This document shows positions 23,980 to 35,239 of a DNA stretch of 64,000 bases, piece after piece. Numbering within the stretch: position 1 is the first letter of the stretch; the number at the start of each line of letters is the position of its first letter. The DNA is from Siphlonurus alternatus (Eukaryota > Arthropoda > Insecta > Ephemeroptera > Siphlonuridae). Location of the stretch: the NCBI GenBank assembly GCA_949825025.1, contig OX463781.1:2209066-2273065 (forward strand). The letters run 5' to 3'. The notes beneath the pieces were generated by a model. It did no database searches and was not told the DNA's origin. It saw nothing but the letters and a program-made list of their open reading frames with translations. Position numbers and translations under genes: made by a program.

Positions 23980-24207
23980 TTTTCACATGTGCTGATACAA
24001 TTAACCTCCGCATGGCATCATACCCAAGTTCCAAGTAGAAGTAGCGTCTATAATGACGTCACGAATCATATGTTTTGCGTTGCAAATCTACGTCGACGTA
24101 TCTTTAATGCAGGTACGTCGGTTTTACGTCATCAATCCGTCGACCAATTAAAAAGCATCGACGTATCTTTAATAGTCGTACGTCCGACGTCGCAGCAGAC
24201 AGTTCCC
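23980..24207 (+). promoter_or_regulatory. Promoter-like region, possibly the original NDUFB2 upstream region
   Basis: An unusually CpG-rich stretch for this window, with tgacgtcac, acgtcatc and several gacgt words. cgacgtatctttaat is duplicated at about 24092 and 24160, 68 bp apart. It ends exactly where foldback element A starts. Excising A would place this segment directly before the 36-bp NDUFB2 leader at 50736-50771. Direct TSS data would be needed to call it a promoter. Confidence 0.4.
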
Positions 24208-24501
24208 GTTATCTCCCGACCATCTCCGCGCCATCTCCGGAGAATCGTGACGTCACTAAAAAGTACAATACCAGCATATTGAAACTGAACTGTTTGCAAA
24301 GAGCTTTAATATGAATATTTACTACTTATTAAAAGTAATTAAAGATAGATTATATCTAATATCACAATTGTTGTACATACTATATGTCATTTAAACCAAT
24401 AAAAAGGGTATTACGTCAAAATATGAATTACAAGAGAGAATGGCAATTTAGGTGGGAAAATTTGAAAATTATAAACTTATCTGTCTCAAATATATTCTGA
24501 G
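24208..24501 (+). repeat. Element A left terminal inverted repeat, outer part
   Basis: Inverse of 50455-50735 with only a few differences, which implies a young element or recent gene conversion. It ends at atatattctgag, where B inserted. Confidence 0.88.
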
Positions 24502-24513
24502 AGTCTACGTCAA

Positions 24514-24640
24514 AAAAACGAAAAATAAAAGAACGAAAACAATTTAAACGAAAGGCATTACACCGAAAACAAAAAGGACGAAAGTAATTTAACACGAAAA
24601 CATTTTAAACGAAAATATAATTAACCGAAATGGAAAATGT
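24514..24640. repeat. cgaaaac-word array, B left arm
   Basis: Repeats such as acgaaaacaatttaaacg recur every 20-25 bp. It is the inverse of 39.5-40.1 kb and the same strand as 38.16-38.59 kb. Confidence 0.75.
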
Positions 24641-25057
24641 GCGAATGCATTTATCCCACGCTTAAATTTTGTTGAACAAAATCTTGCTCCAACTAAATTT
24701 CACCTAAGCAACTAAATCTAAGTCAAAATTGGCCGTTTTCAGGGTTGCTTTTAGTTGCTGCACTGTAACTTTGAAGAACTCAAGGCAACTAAGATTGCTT
24801 TAACTTCTGCTAACCAATATAAACTTGCTCTTAAAGCAACTAAAAATAACTGGATGGGGATAACTCCATACAACATTGTGTAACTCAAGGATTACAATGA
24901 AAATAAACATAAAACAACTGATTAATCACAACAAATTTCAACCTTTATTAACACGACATGATTCAATTAAATACAGCTGGCAATAACAAATTTCAACATA
25001 CATTCAGACAACTGATTACAACAACATCTAACTAAAAGTTTCCCCATGCCGTAGCAG

Positions 25058-25490
25058 GGGTTGCCCAATCTGACCCAACTCATTTTAACTTCATGAAACA
25101 AAATTCAACCAGCCTTCTGGCAAAATAAATCCTGGGTCCTCCCCCATCTGACCCAACTGTTTCCAACAAAATTATAACGAAATCTAACTAGCTTTCTGGC
25201 AGAATTTATACTGGGCCCTCCCCCCTCTGAACCAACTCATTTCAACAAAATTACAACGAAATCCAACTAGCTTTCTGGCAGAAACAATACTGGACCCTCC
25301 CCCATCTAACCCAACTCATTCCAACAAAATTACAACGAAATCCAACAACCTTTCTGGCAGAATCAATACTGAACCCTCCCCCATCTAACCCAACTCATTC
25401 CAACAAAATTACAATGAAAGACAACTAGCTTTCTGCCAGAATCAATACTGGACCCTCCCCAATCTGACCCAAATCTCCTCAAATAAATTA
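25058..25490. repeat. 79-bp tandem repeat
   Basis: About 5.5 units. The word ccctccc occurs at 25216, 25295, 25374 and 25453, exactly 79 bp apart. Units contain caactcattccaacaaaatt and ctagctttctggcag. Confidence 0.85.
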
Positions 25491-26039
25491 CAAGCAAATT
25501 TCCTGCCATTCATACACTTTTACCAGTTCCCCGTTTTCACTTTGTTATTTAAAACTGCTCTTTGGAACTACTGAGATAAACCTTGAACTTCTTGAATTTT
25601 TGGCAGGCCACTCATCATTCGGTAGAAGGCTCGTTGGCAGCGATCATGATGCCCTGTTGAAATTTAAAATAATTTAGACACTCGCAATGTAAACATGAGT
25701 CGTATAAGTAAATTATACAAATGTGTTGGTGTTTGAAAAAACCAATAGAATCCTTATATCAGGTTCTACATCATAGCTGGAACGAAAAATGTCAATATGC
25801 TAGCCAGTAATAACCACTGCAATATATGGCCATTAAATAAACATTTTCAAAAAAATTTGGGTTGTTAATTAAATTAAATTTATGTGTTGCTTTAAAGTTT
25901 TAAAAAAAAATGGCTTGTATTTTCAATTTAATATCAATGCTGTAATGACAAGAAGCAGCTTCTGCAGGAAATAACTGTTATTAATTTAAGTTTTGAAATC
26001 ATTAGCTAAGTTTATGACCATCAGCAGTTTTTATAAAAT
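25491..26039. other. Spacer inside element B
   Basis: No gene or repeat assigned. A weak GATCATGATGCCC-containing GC-richer patch lies near 25610-25660. Confidence 0.4.
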
Positions 26040-29000
26040 AGGCGCCATCTTGGTTTCATAACATGGCGACAATCAGTACTTGAAGAAATAACACATGGCC
26101 GAGACACATTGCCATGACAACGTACAGAAAAAAAAAAATTGTTTGTGACTAGCAGCAGGTTCTGTTAAATAGGCGCCATCTTGGTCTTTCATGCAGTGGA
26201 AAGTCAGAACTTAATCAAGTAGACACCTACGGGACACTTTGTATCATAATGTGCTGAAAAAATAAGTAACTTTGTGTCTGGTAGAAGGTTCCGCTAAGTG
26301 GCACAGCAATTTTAATTACATGTAGTAGCAACAAGTCAGTGTTTGACCAAGCCTCTGAGAAACACTGCCATCATAACTTACTGAAATGCAAGTTAGTTTG
26401 TGTCAAGTTGAAGGTTCCGCCAAATGGCAGCCATCTTGTCTAAATTTAGTAGCGACGAGTCAGTACGTAACAAAGAAACAGCCTCCGAGAACACTGCTAT
26501 CATAACATACTGAAACGCAATTGAGTTTGTGTCTTGTTGAAAGTTCTGCTAAATGGCAGCCATCTTGTTAAATTTAGTAGCGACAAGTCAGTACCTAACA
26601 GAGGAAGAGCCTCCGAGAGACTTTGCCACCATAACGCACTGAAATGAAGGTGAGTTTGAGTCTAGTTGAAGGTTCCGCTAAATGGCAGCCATCTTGTCTA
26701 AATTTAGTAGCGACGAGTCAGTACGTAACAAAAAAACAGCCTCCGAGAACACTGCCATCATAACGTACTGAAATGCAAGTGAGTTTGTGTCTCGTTGAAA
26801 GTTCCGCTAAATGGCAGCCATCTTGTTAAATTTAGTAGCGACGAGTCAGTACTTAACAGAGGAAGAGTCTCCGAGAACACTTTGCCATCATAACTTACTG
26901 AAATGCAAGTGAGTTTGTGTCAAGTTGAAAGTTCCGCTAAATGGCAGCCATCTTGTCTACATTTAGTAGCGACGAGTCAGTACGTAGCAAAAAAACATCC
27001 TCCGAGAACACTGCCATCATAACGTACTGAAATGCAAGTTAGTTTGTGTCTAGTTGAAGGTTCCGCTAAATGGCAGCCATCTTGTTCAATTTAGTAGCGA
27101 CAAGTCAGTACCTAAAAGAGGAAGAGCCTCCGAGAGACTTTGCCACCATAACGCACTGAAATGAAAGTGAGTTTGTGTCTAGTTGAAGGTTCCGCTAAAT
27201 GGCAGCCATCTTGTCTAAATTTAGTAGCGACGAGTCAGTACGTAACAAAGAAACAGCCTCCGAGAACACTGCTATCATAACATACTGAAACGCAATTGAG
27301 TTTGTGTCTTGTTGAAAGTTCTGCTAAATGGCAGCCATCTTGTTAAATTTAGTAGCGACAAGTCAGTACCTAACAGAGGAAGAGCCTCCGAGAGACTTTG
27401 CCACCATAACGCACTGAAATGAAGGTGAGTTTGAGTCTAGTTGAAGGTTCCGCTAAATGGCAGCCATCTTGTCTAAATTTAGTAGCGACGAGTCAGTACG
27501 TAACAAAAAAACAGCCTCCGAGAACACTGCCATCATAACGTACTGAAATGCAAGTGAGTTTGTGTCTCGTTGAAAGTTCCGCTAAATGGCAGCCATCTTG
27601 TTAAATTTAGTAGCGACGAGTCAGTACTTAACAGAGGAAGAGTCTCCGAGAACACTTTGCCATCATAACTTACTGAAATGCAAGTGAGTTTGTGTCAAGT
27701 TGAAAGTTCCGCTAAATGGCAGCCATCTTGTCTACATTTAGTAGCGACGAGTCAGTACGTAGCAAAAAAACATCCTCCGAGAACACTGCCATCATAACGT
27801 ACTGAAATGCAAGTTAGTTTGTGTCTAGTTGAAGGTTCCGCTAAATGGCAGCCATCTTGTTCAATTTAGTAGCGACAAGTCAGTACCTAAAAGAGGAAGA
27901 GCCTCCGAGAGACTTTGCCACCATAACGCACTGAAATGAAAGTGAGTTTGTGTCTAGTTGAAGGTTCCGCTAAATGGCAGCCATCTTGTCTAAATTTAGT
28001 AGCGACGAGTCAGTACGTAACAAAAAACAGCCTCCTAGAACACTGCTATCATAACATACTGAAATGCAAGTGAGTTTGTGTCTCGTTGAAAGTTCCGCTA
28101 AATGGCAGCCATCTTGTTAAATTTAGTAGCGACGAGTCAGTACTTAACAGAGGAAGAGTCTCCGAGAACACTTTGCCATCATAACGTACTGAAATGCAAG
28201 TTAGTTTGTGTCAAGTTGAAAGTTCCGCTAAATGGCAGCCATCTTGTCTAAATTTAGTAGCGACGAGTCAGTACGTAACAAAGAAACAGCCTCCGAGAAT
28301 ACTGCCATCATAACGTACTGAAATGCAAGTTAGTTTGTGTCTAGTTGAAGGTCCCGCTAAATGGCAGCCATCTTGTCTAAATTTAATAGCAACTAGTCAG
28401 TACCTAACAAAGAAACTGCCTCCGAGACACTTTGCCATCATAACGTACTGAAATGCAAGTTAGTTTCTGTCTAGTTGAAGGTTCCGCTAAATGGCAGCCA
28501 TCTTGTCTAAATTTAATAGCAACTAGTCAGTACCTAACAAAGAAACTGCCTCCGAGACACTTTGCCATCATAACGTACTGAAATGCAAGTAAGTTTGTGT
28601 CTAGTTGAAGGTTCCGCTAAATGGCAGCCATCTTGTCTAAATTTAGTAGCGACGAGTCAGTACGTAGCAAAAAAACATCCTCCGAGAACACTGCCATCAT
28701 AACGTACTGAAATGAAAGTGAGTTTGTGTCTCGTTGAAAGTTCCGCTAAATGGCAGCCATCTTGTTAAATTTAGTAGCGACGAGTCAGTACTTAACAGAG
28801 GAAGAGTCTCCGAGAACACTTTGCCATCATAACGTACTGAAATGCAAGTTAGTTTGTGTCAAGTTGAAAGTTCCGCTAAATGGCAGCCATCTTGTCTAAA
28901 TTTAGTAGCGACGAGTCAGTACGTAACAAAGAAACAGCCTCCGAGAATACTGCCATCATAACGTACTGAAATGCAAGTTAGTTTGTGTCTAGTTGAAGGT

Positions 29001-29440
29001 TCCGCTAAATGGCAGCCATCTTGTCTAAATTTAATAGCAACTAGTCAGTACCTAACAAAGAAACTGCCTCCGAGACACTTTGCCATCATAACGTACTGAA
29101 ATGCAAGTTAGTTTGTGTCTCGTTGAAGGTTCCGCTAAATGGCAGCCATTTTAGTTAAAATTAGTAGCGACTAGTTAGTACTTGACAGAGGAAGAGCCTC
29201 CGAGATACTTTGCTATCATAACGTACCCAAATTTAAGTTAGTTTGTGGCTGGTAGTAGGTTCTGTTAAATGGCAGCCATCTTGTTTACATTTAGTAGCAA
29301 CAAGTCAGTACTTGTCCAAGGAAAAGCTTCCCAGACACACTGCCATCATAACGTACTGAAAAAACTAGTTAGTTTGTGTCTGGTTGTAGTTTTCATTAAA
29401 TAGCAGCCATATTGGTTTTATAATGTCAGAAACAGTCTCC
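26040..29440. repeat. 129-bp tandem array with GGCAGCCATCTTG in nearly every unit
   Basis: About 26 units of 128-130 bp. The word ggcagccatcttg falls at 26426, 26555, 26684, 26813, 26943, 27072 and 27201, and continues regularly to 29271. Edge units are diverged (26048, 26172, 29402). A six-unit block of 775 bp (26426-27200) is repeated essentially unchanged at 27201-27975, so recent amplification worked on multi-unit blocks. The complement, CAAGATGGCTGCC, resembles the YY1/Pleiohomeotic site, and the first two units carry the closer match CAAGATGGCGCC. No reading frame persists. Confidence 0.93.
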
Positions 29441-29612
29441 GAGACACATTCACATTGAGTATAATATGAAACATTAATAAGTATATCAACCAACAAAATA
29501 ATTTCCCAATTATAATAATATTTACTATTTATAATATAGCCCTCAAAGTAAAAAAAGAAAAAAAAATCACAATCATTATTTTTAGTTGGTCTCTAATTTA
29601 TTCATTCACTAC

Positions 29613-29711
29613 GTTCACATGACGATTTTTAATATGGATCCGTTGACGACACCTCATAAGAATAACATTATCCGTGGTCAACGAATACGTATTAAACATT
29701 GTCATGTGAAC
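29613..29711. mobile_element. 99-bp hairpin MITE
   Basis: Ends GTTCACATGACG and, inverted, TGTCATGTGAAC; the interior is also imperfectly palindromic. A related copy lies at 33141-33247. Confidence 0.7.
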
Positions 29712-29911
29712 CTAGTAATTGTGGAATAAAGTCACGAAAACTACAGACCGAGGACTCACCGTGGTTGTCCCTAGTGTCGATTGGCTGCATCTGTGTCCTC
29801 CGTCACCTGGCCGGGGGTGCGTCCCTGCCTGATATGCTGGGAGTGCAGCGGCCAGACACGTTGGCAGGGAGATTGTCTAATGGGTTCTCGTCTCCCTCTC
29901 CTTCTTCCTCA

Positions 29912-30408
29912 TCAAGCGAGGACGTCACTGAGATTGGACGCTGCATCAGACACCGCCTCCTCGAGATTGTCACTCACATTACCTGTTGACACTGCACAAG
30001 ACGGAATCAGCACATCATTGAAAAAAATTTAGTAATTTAGGTTTAATTTTCAAAAAAGGTGTAATATTTCTTTAACTTTATTTTGTCAAAAAGAGAAATG
30101 AATTATTAAGACTTGAGACTTTCTACTCTACAATTAATTTATCCTGTTTTTTTTTTTTTTTTTATTCCCCACAAACACATAATTCTGGGTTATATTATTT
30201 ACAGTAATTTTTGATAAAACATTCTGTTTAATAGGTTAAATGCAAATGTTACTCACCAACAGATCCCTCGATTGTCAGCGTGCCAGTCCGGAAATGGAGG
30301 AAGGGGGGGGGGGGGGGGGGGAAGAGGGCGGCGGGGACAGGTTTGTCCACCTCATTGTCCTCGCCCAGCACGGCCAGTCTCCACCCACCATCACCAACGA
30401 TCGGCAAT
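29912..30408 (-). pseudogene. Two spliced minus-strand exons inside element B, unidentified protein
   Basis: Exon 1 (30257-30408) lies between acceptor tgtttggtcag and donor gtgagt. It encodes LPIVGDGGWRLAVLGEDNEV, then DKPVPAALF, six Pro from a C19 run, then FLHFRTGTLTIEGSV. Exon 2 starts at 29991 after cttgtgcag, in matching phase (G/TG), and encodes VSTGNVSDNLEEAVSDAASN then LSDVLA before a stop at 29912-29914. Just past the stop another frame reads SLDEEEGEGDENPLDNLPAN, which also looks coding. So either the stop results from a one-base change or alternative splicing is used. Donor-like gtgagt recurs at 29756. A possible upstream exon ends at donor gtcagt (31100). I do not recognize the protein; it may be a captured host fragment or the element's own gene. 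Confidence 0.38.
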
Positions 30409-30792
30409 CTGACCAAACAAGAGTCGTCACGTCACACCACACATCAGTACAGTACTGTACTTCGGAATACACAGCTGCAGTACATAAATTATTATCGCCT
30501 CAGAATATAAGTGTTACATAAGCCATGAGGTTTTGATGCTTTATTGTTAATCTTATGCTTTATGTACAAAAGGTCCATAATGGCATCAAAACCTCGTGGT
30601 GGTTAATTTATATGACACTTATATCACGAAATATATAAATTTTTAGTAAAATAGAGTGAGCATGGAGTACAGTATGTAAGGAGTAAGGACAGAAAAAATA
30701 AATAAATAAAATTTGCAAAGCTGGGGAATAAAAATAATTACTTTATATGTCAAGTTTCAGTATATTACTGTATTGTAAAAAATAACTCGAAT

Positions 30793-30965
30793 AAAAACTA
30801 CGTCCCAGCATTTGCTGAGGTGAGACTGAGGGAACCGTGGAAAGCCTTGGTAAGGACGGACACCTTTACATTTTATTACTGGAAGAACCACACACAAGTG
30901 CATCACTGCACTGGGTAGAAAACTAGATAAATTTACCCAAAGGAGGAATGTAACTTTTACTTGAA
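30793..30965 (-). mobile_element. 5S-derived SINE fragment
   Basis: Matches the tail half of the SINE (gctgaggtgagactgaggga, ccacacacaagtgcatcact) without the 5S head and with small deletions. Confidence 0.75.
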
Positions 30966-31100
30966 ACAGCAACTTATTACATGGTGATTAATAAGAGCAT
31001 CATTATATGCATATATATAGGAGTAAATTGGACCTCTATATTATAGTAGTGTGTCTAACAAACAATATTTAACAACATAACATAACCCTAATGAACTGAC

Positions 31101-31330
31101 CTGCAAAGTTCTGCCGAGACGGTTAGGATTGGCAGCTTCGGTGAGTCAGCAGCTTGCTAGGAGCGCTGTGATTACAGGCGTACTTGGTCGGTTGTGCAAT
31201 ATATTTGGCTCCACACGACAACAGACAAATTGAAGTACTGCAAACACGGGTGAGCACAAGGTGAGGTACAGTCACCGTGAGACAGTAGCAACTTCCAAGT
31301 GTTGCTCGGAACACAAATTTTCATCACACT
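31101..31330 (-). other. Possible upstream exon, minus strand
   Basis: A GC-richer island with a good donor (TTTGCAG before gtcagt at 31100). A 63-codon frame (31123-31314, start codon GTG) ends in a stop before the donor, so the true frame, if any, is unclear. It sits upstream of the two spliced exons at 30.4-29.9 kb. Confidence 0.22.
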
Positions 31331-32768
31331 AATTTTCTGCTATGAACCGTGAAGCCTTTTTTTTTCTTTTTGAATGAAAATAGTTAATTAATTCTTTATA
31401 TAATATAGACCATTGAGAAATACATCCAAGCTTTACAAGATCACTGTGCATACATGATGTATGCATATCATATGCATAATATGCAAATGGAATATGCATA
31501 TGCATACTTATCATATCAAATACTGTACAGTACAGTATGCATACCTATTTTTCAGTTGTGCATACTGAAATCAGGACATTTAATGTATGCATACCGACTC
31601 TATATAACAATAAATTTTGCACCAATTTTTAATTGGCATCAGGCTAAAAATAAGACTAATTTTGCATAAAATATTACCTCAAAAAAATCATATATGCTTT
31701 GGGTCTTTTTCAACGCCGACTTTTCGCTCTTGAGTGAAAAGAAATTCTTGGGTAAGTTGGGTTCAAATCATGAAAAAGAGAAAGCTCAAATCATGAAGAG
31801 CTTACATTACACACAAAAGGGACGCTGTACGTCACTGAACTCACCGTAAAGCGTTTGCACGGAACTCATAATAATTATCGTATTCAGTATTCACTGCAAT
31901 AGAGGCTTCAAGTGTTCCCACACCCCTATCTTTTAGCATGGCGACCGGCAAAAAAACTGAACTTATGAGAGTTACGTTAAGATTTACCTTTAGCTATGTT
32001 CATATTTAGGTGTAATAATTTTTTCTGCATTTAATGAACATAATATTTCCTTTCCTGGCATTGTAAAATTTAAATATATAGCTAAAACAACTCGAGAAAT
32101 TTGGCGCTTTTCTGCGGAAACTTGAGAACTAAAGTCAGTACAGCGTTGCCAGGTTTACTTGAATTTGAAGATGGAAAAGGGGGTGTGTCACTTGCAGGCT
32201 TACAGCCATGGAAAAATTATTATTTCTTCATGTTTACAACTATTATTTTCTGATTTTACCTATTTTAACTAGATAGAAATGCCAAAGTCAGGTTTTATAT
32301 ATAGCATTGAATCTTGCACATAATGTCTGCATAAAGTTTACCTCTATCCAGTATAATAAAAATAAATTTCCTATTCCACAATTAAAAAAATAGGAGTCTA
32401 AAAATTATTTTTAGAAAAAGGCCATGCTTAATTTATCTGGACAATTAACATAATTAATACCTTCAATTTTATAGATTTATCATAGCATTCATAAATATTA
32501 GTAGTTTCCTCTAGTCTGGTAGGCTGCATGCGGCCTACAGAGCATAATATATGCATATATATGCTCTAATAACCTTTCTGTTGGGTTTCTTGTGTATTAT
32601 TTCTTTTAAAAATAAGAGCCTCTACTTAGATCCATTAGTTCATTATTTCCCAGCATAGTATTTAAAAAAAATGAAAGTTGAAGGTCAACATATAACTTTA
32701 ACATATATTATACACTGACAATATTGACATTTATTTTGTCTGTTGCTGCCCAATAAAATATACATTAT
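31331..32768. other. AT-rich spacer inside element B
   Basis: No gene. The segment near 31895-31950 (atagaggcttcaag ... tgttcccac) is loosely inverted relative to 36220-36280, perhaps the arms of another diverged element. Confidence 0.35.
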
Positions 32769-32808
32769 TCATTGAGCTCTACACAAGGCCTTGTGTAGAG
32801 CTCAATGA
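32769..32808. repeat. 40-bp perfect palindrome
   Basis: TCATTGAGCTCTACACAAGG is followed directly by its exact reverse complement, with no spacer. Confidence 0.95.
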
Positions 32809-33140
32809 CATTATTATTATAACTGCAATATAAGAATTATAACCATGTATAGTCTTCTATCTGAGAGCTTCAATAGAAGACTATATGGTACTATACCTAT
32901 CTCGCTTGTGATAGACTGAAACTTTAGTGTCTTCATTGTTAGAATTTATCTAACTAAAAAAAAGTCAAGAAATATCAAATCAGAAAATCTTTTTTATTTT
33001 ATTAAATATATTAATATTACACATATAATAGGGGCACTGAACGTCAAAAAGGATGAAACTTCACATTAGAAAAAAGAGGATGATGGCACGATGAAAGTGT
33101 AATGTGTAAGTCAGTACAACATACACATTACACTTTACTA

Positions 33141-33247
33141 TACATTCATATGACGGTGTTTAAAATATGTATATTCGTTTACGACGGATAATGTTATTTT
33201 TAAGGCGTCGTCAAAGAATTCGAATTAAACACCGTGATGTGAATGTA
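33141..33247. mobile_element. 107-bp hairpin MITE
   Basis: Ends TACATTCATATGACGG and, inverted, TGATGTGAATGTA. The interior gataatgtt is shared with the copy at 29613-29711. Confidence 0.68.
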
Positions 33248-33272
33248 TTATGATAAACATAAAACTGAGGTG

Positions 33273-33671
33273 GCGTGGCGTGGCGCAGTGCATTGACCGG
33301 TTCTTGTTAGATCACCGAAGTCAGGCTACGTCGAGCGTGGTTAGTACTTGGATGGGTGACCATTTCAAGTAAAAAATACGCTGCTCCCTCCCTGGGGTAA
33401 ATTCGTCTCGCTTTCCACCCAGTGCAGTGACGCACTTGTGTGTGGTTCACCAGGCTTTGGACATCGCTTTGCATGGTCCATTGAGAAAAAGTAGAGGTGT
33501 CCGTCCTGACTGAGGTTTTCCACGGTTCCCTCAGTCTCGCCTACGCAAATGCTGGGACGCGTAAGCATGCAGGCCGTGGCCACTATTCATTCCCTACCTT
33601 ATCCCTACCCAGTACCCCGCCGCGAGCTGTAGGCACTTAGGGATGTATCCTTGTAAAAAAAAAAAAAAAAT
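33273..33671 (+). mobile_element. 5S rRNA-derived SINE, full length
   Basis: The head (about 33290-33357) reads accggttcttgttagatcac, cgaagtcaggctacg and gtggttagtacttggatggg then tgacc. This is the central part of 5S rRNA, including the box A, intermediate element and box C internal promoter. It is followed by an unrelated body and ends in an A run (33655-33671). Transcription would be by RNA polymerase III from the internal 5S promoter, with reverse transcription supplied by a LINE. Three more partial copies are in this window. Confidence 0.88.
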
Positions 33672-33719
33672 ACTGCAATGTAGCTGCGGCCAGCTCACTA
33701 TTAATTTTTATGTACTTAA

Positions 33720-34102
33720 GGTAGAGATAATGCCCAAAAGCTGTTTGACGTACCCTCCTTTGATTAACATGTAAACATTAGCTGTCAAATTCACAAAAAT
33801 TCTGACATTTTGTTGAGAGACAGATATTAGTGCCTAAAAGCCATAGAAAAATTTCAAAACAATTTAACGAGCCGATTTTCTTTCATTTTCAGCATAGTGC
33901 TTTCCCATAGAGACAAACCAAGAACTTAATAAAAAAATAATAATAAAAAAACGACTCGTTAAATTGTTTTGAAACTTTTTCTACGGCTTTTAGGCACTAA
34001 TATCTGCCTCTCAACAAAATTTCAGAATTTTTGTGAATTTCCCAAGGTTCACATGTTATCAAATTAGAGTACGTCGAACAGCTGTTCGGCGTTATCTCTA
34101 CC
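33720..34102. mobile_element. TTAA-flanked MITE (GGTAGAGATAA family), copy 1
   Basis: Palindromic 383-bp element. It begins GGTAGAGATAATGCC, ends GGCGTTATCTCTACC, and is flanked by TTAA at 33716-33719 and 34103-34106. Arms contain ttaggcactaatatctgcct. A TTAA target is the signature of piggyBac-type transposition. Confidence 0.88.
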
Positions 34103-34206
34103 TTAAATATTCGCGATGATAGAAGGAATTTTGGACGGTATCCTAGCAACCAAACCTTCTGCAGAAACAACAGCCACGTCTCAATATATCACGTTCCTCG
34201 TCCCAT

Positions 34207-34385
34207 CAGGCGCGAATCCAAGGGGTGGGGGGCGATGGTGGCGTATGGTCCCCCCCCCCAAAGGTCCCAAAACTGAAGGTGTTACCAACCCCCACCCATC
34301 GCCCCCCCCCCCCTGCCACTCCAAATTTTAACATTGCGGTAAAGGGCACCGCCCCGCCTAGAGCCGCGAGCTGGATCCGCCCCTG
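34207..34385. mobile_element. hAT-like MITE relative, 179 bp
   Basis: CAGGCGCGAATCCAAGGGG start and GCTGGATCCGCCCCTG end, same family as 8265-8335. Confidence 0.6.
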
Positions 34386-34661
34386 GCCACGCCCAATTCT
34401 TTGGTGTCTCTCAGTTTTTCTGTAAACCAAACAATAAATACATTATGAGATGATAATAAAAAATTTCACCATGCAAAAAGATACTAAATAAAAAATTTAA
34501 AAGTAATAAAATTCTGACGTCACGTAAATGCAAAAATGGTTAACTTACAATTAATAAGCATACTGAACTGTCATATTTTAAAAACATCATAATAGCAATA
34601 AAGATTTGGTCTGTTTGAAAAACGGTAGCAATGCTGCTATTGTGATCGGCTTTAAAAAAGT

Positions 34662-34878
34662 TGCTTTCATATATTCAAAAGTTAATTGCTACAGATTTGA
34701 GTCTGTTCGACTGCGGCTGTTGTGGCAAAAAAAAAAAAATTGTGAATACTGCATGTATCTACCGTAGAAAAAATAAAGTCATTTTGATTTTTTACTGAGT
34801 GCCGCAGCAAATCACAAGGCGTAATCAACATGTTAGGCATGATTCCATAGCAATTTTCGAATATGTGAAGGCTCCTTT
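34662..34878. mobile_element. Diverged MITE, family of 34961-35239
   Basis: tgctttcatatattcaaaag at one end and, inverted, attttcgaatatgtgaagg at the other, with ctgcggctgttg / gtgccgcagc inside. Confidence 0.6.
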
Positions 34879-34960
34879 GTGTCGAAATGCACAAGGAAGT
34901 CAAGCGTAGAAAACCTACTGTATTCACAATTCAGTGTTGACGAATATGAATTTAATATAT

Positions 34961-35239
34961 AAAGGTGCTTTCACATATTCGAAAATCGCTACGGAAACGC
35001 TGCTCCGTAGCTACTTCGTAGCAAATGTGTTGATTTTGCTGCGGCGCACCGTAGCTGTTCCGTAGCACCTCGCGGCACGTTCTACGGAACTCCGTAGCAA
35101 AATCAAGATGAGTTTGATTTTGCTACGGCATTCACATGATTTTCCGCCGCAGCTGCCGCAGATGAACGAGAATATGTGAAAGGCTTACGGCATAGCTACG
35201 GAACTCCGTAGCGATTTTCGAATATGTGAAAGCACCTTT
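34961..35239. mobile_element. 279-bp palindromic MITE
   Basis: Long near-perfect inverted ends AAAGGTGCTTTCACATATTC / inverse, then cgaaaatcgctacgga. The interior repeats ctccgtagc in both orientations. Confidence 0.88.

Noticed and set aside
26040..29440. CRISPR-like regular array
   Set aside because: Units are contiguous 129-bp tandem repeats without unique spacers, in a spliced eukaryotic genome.
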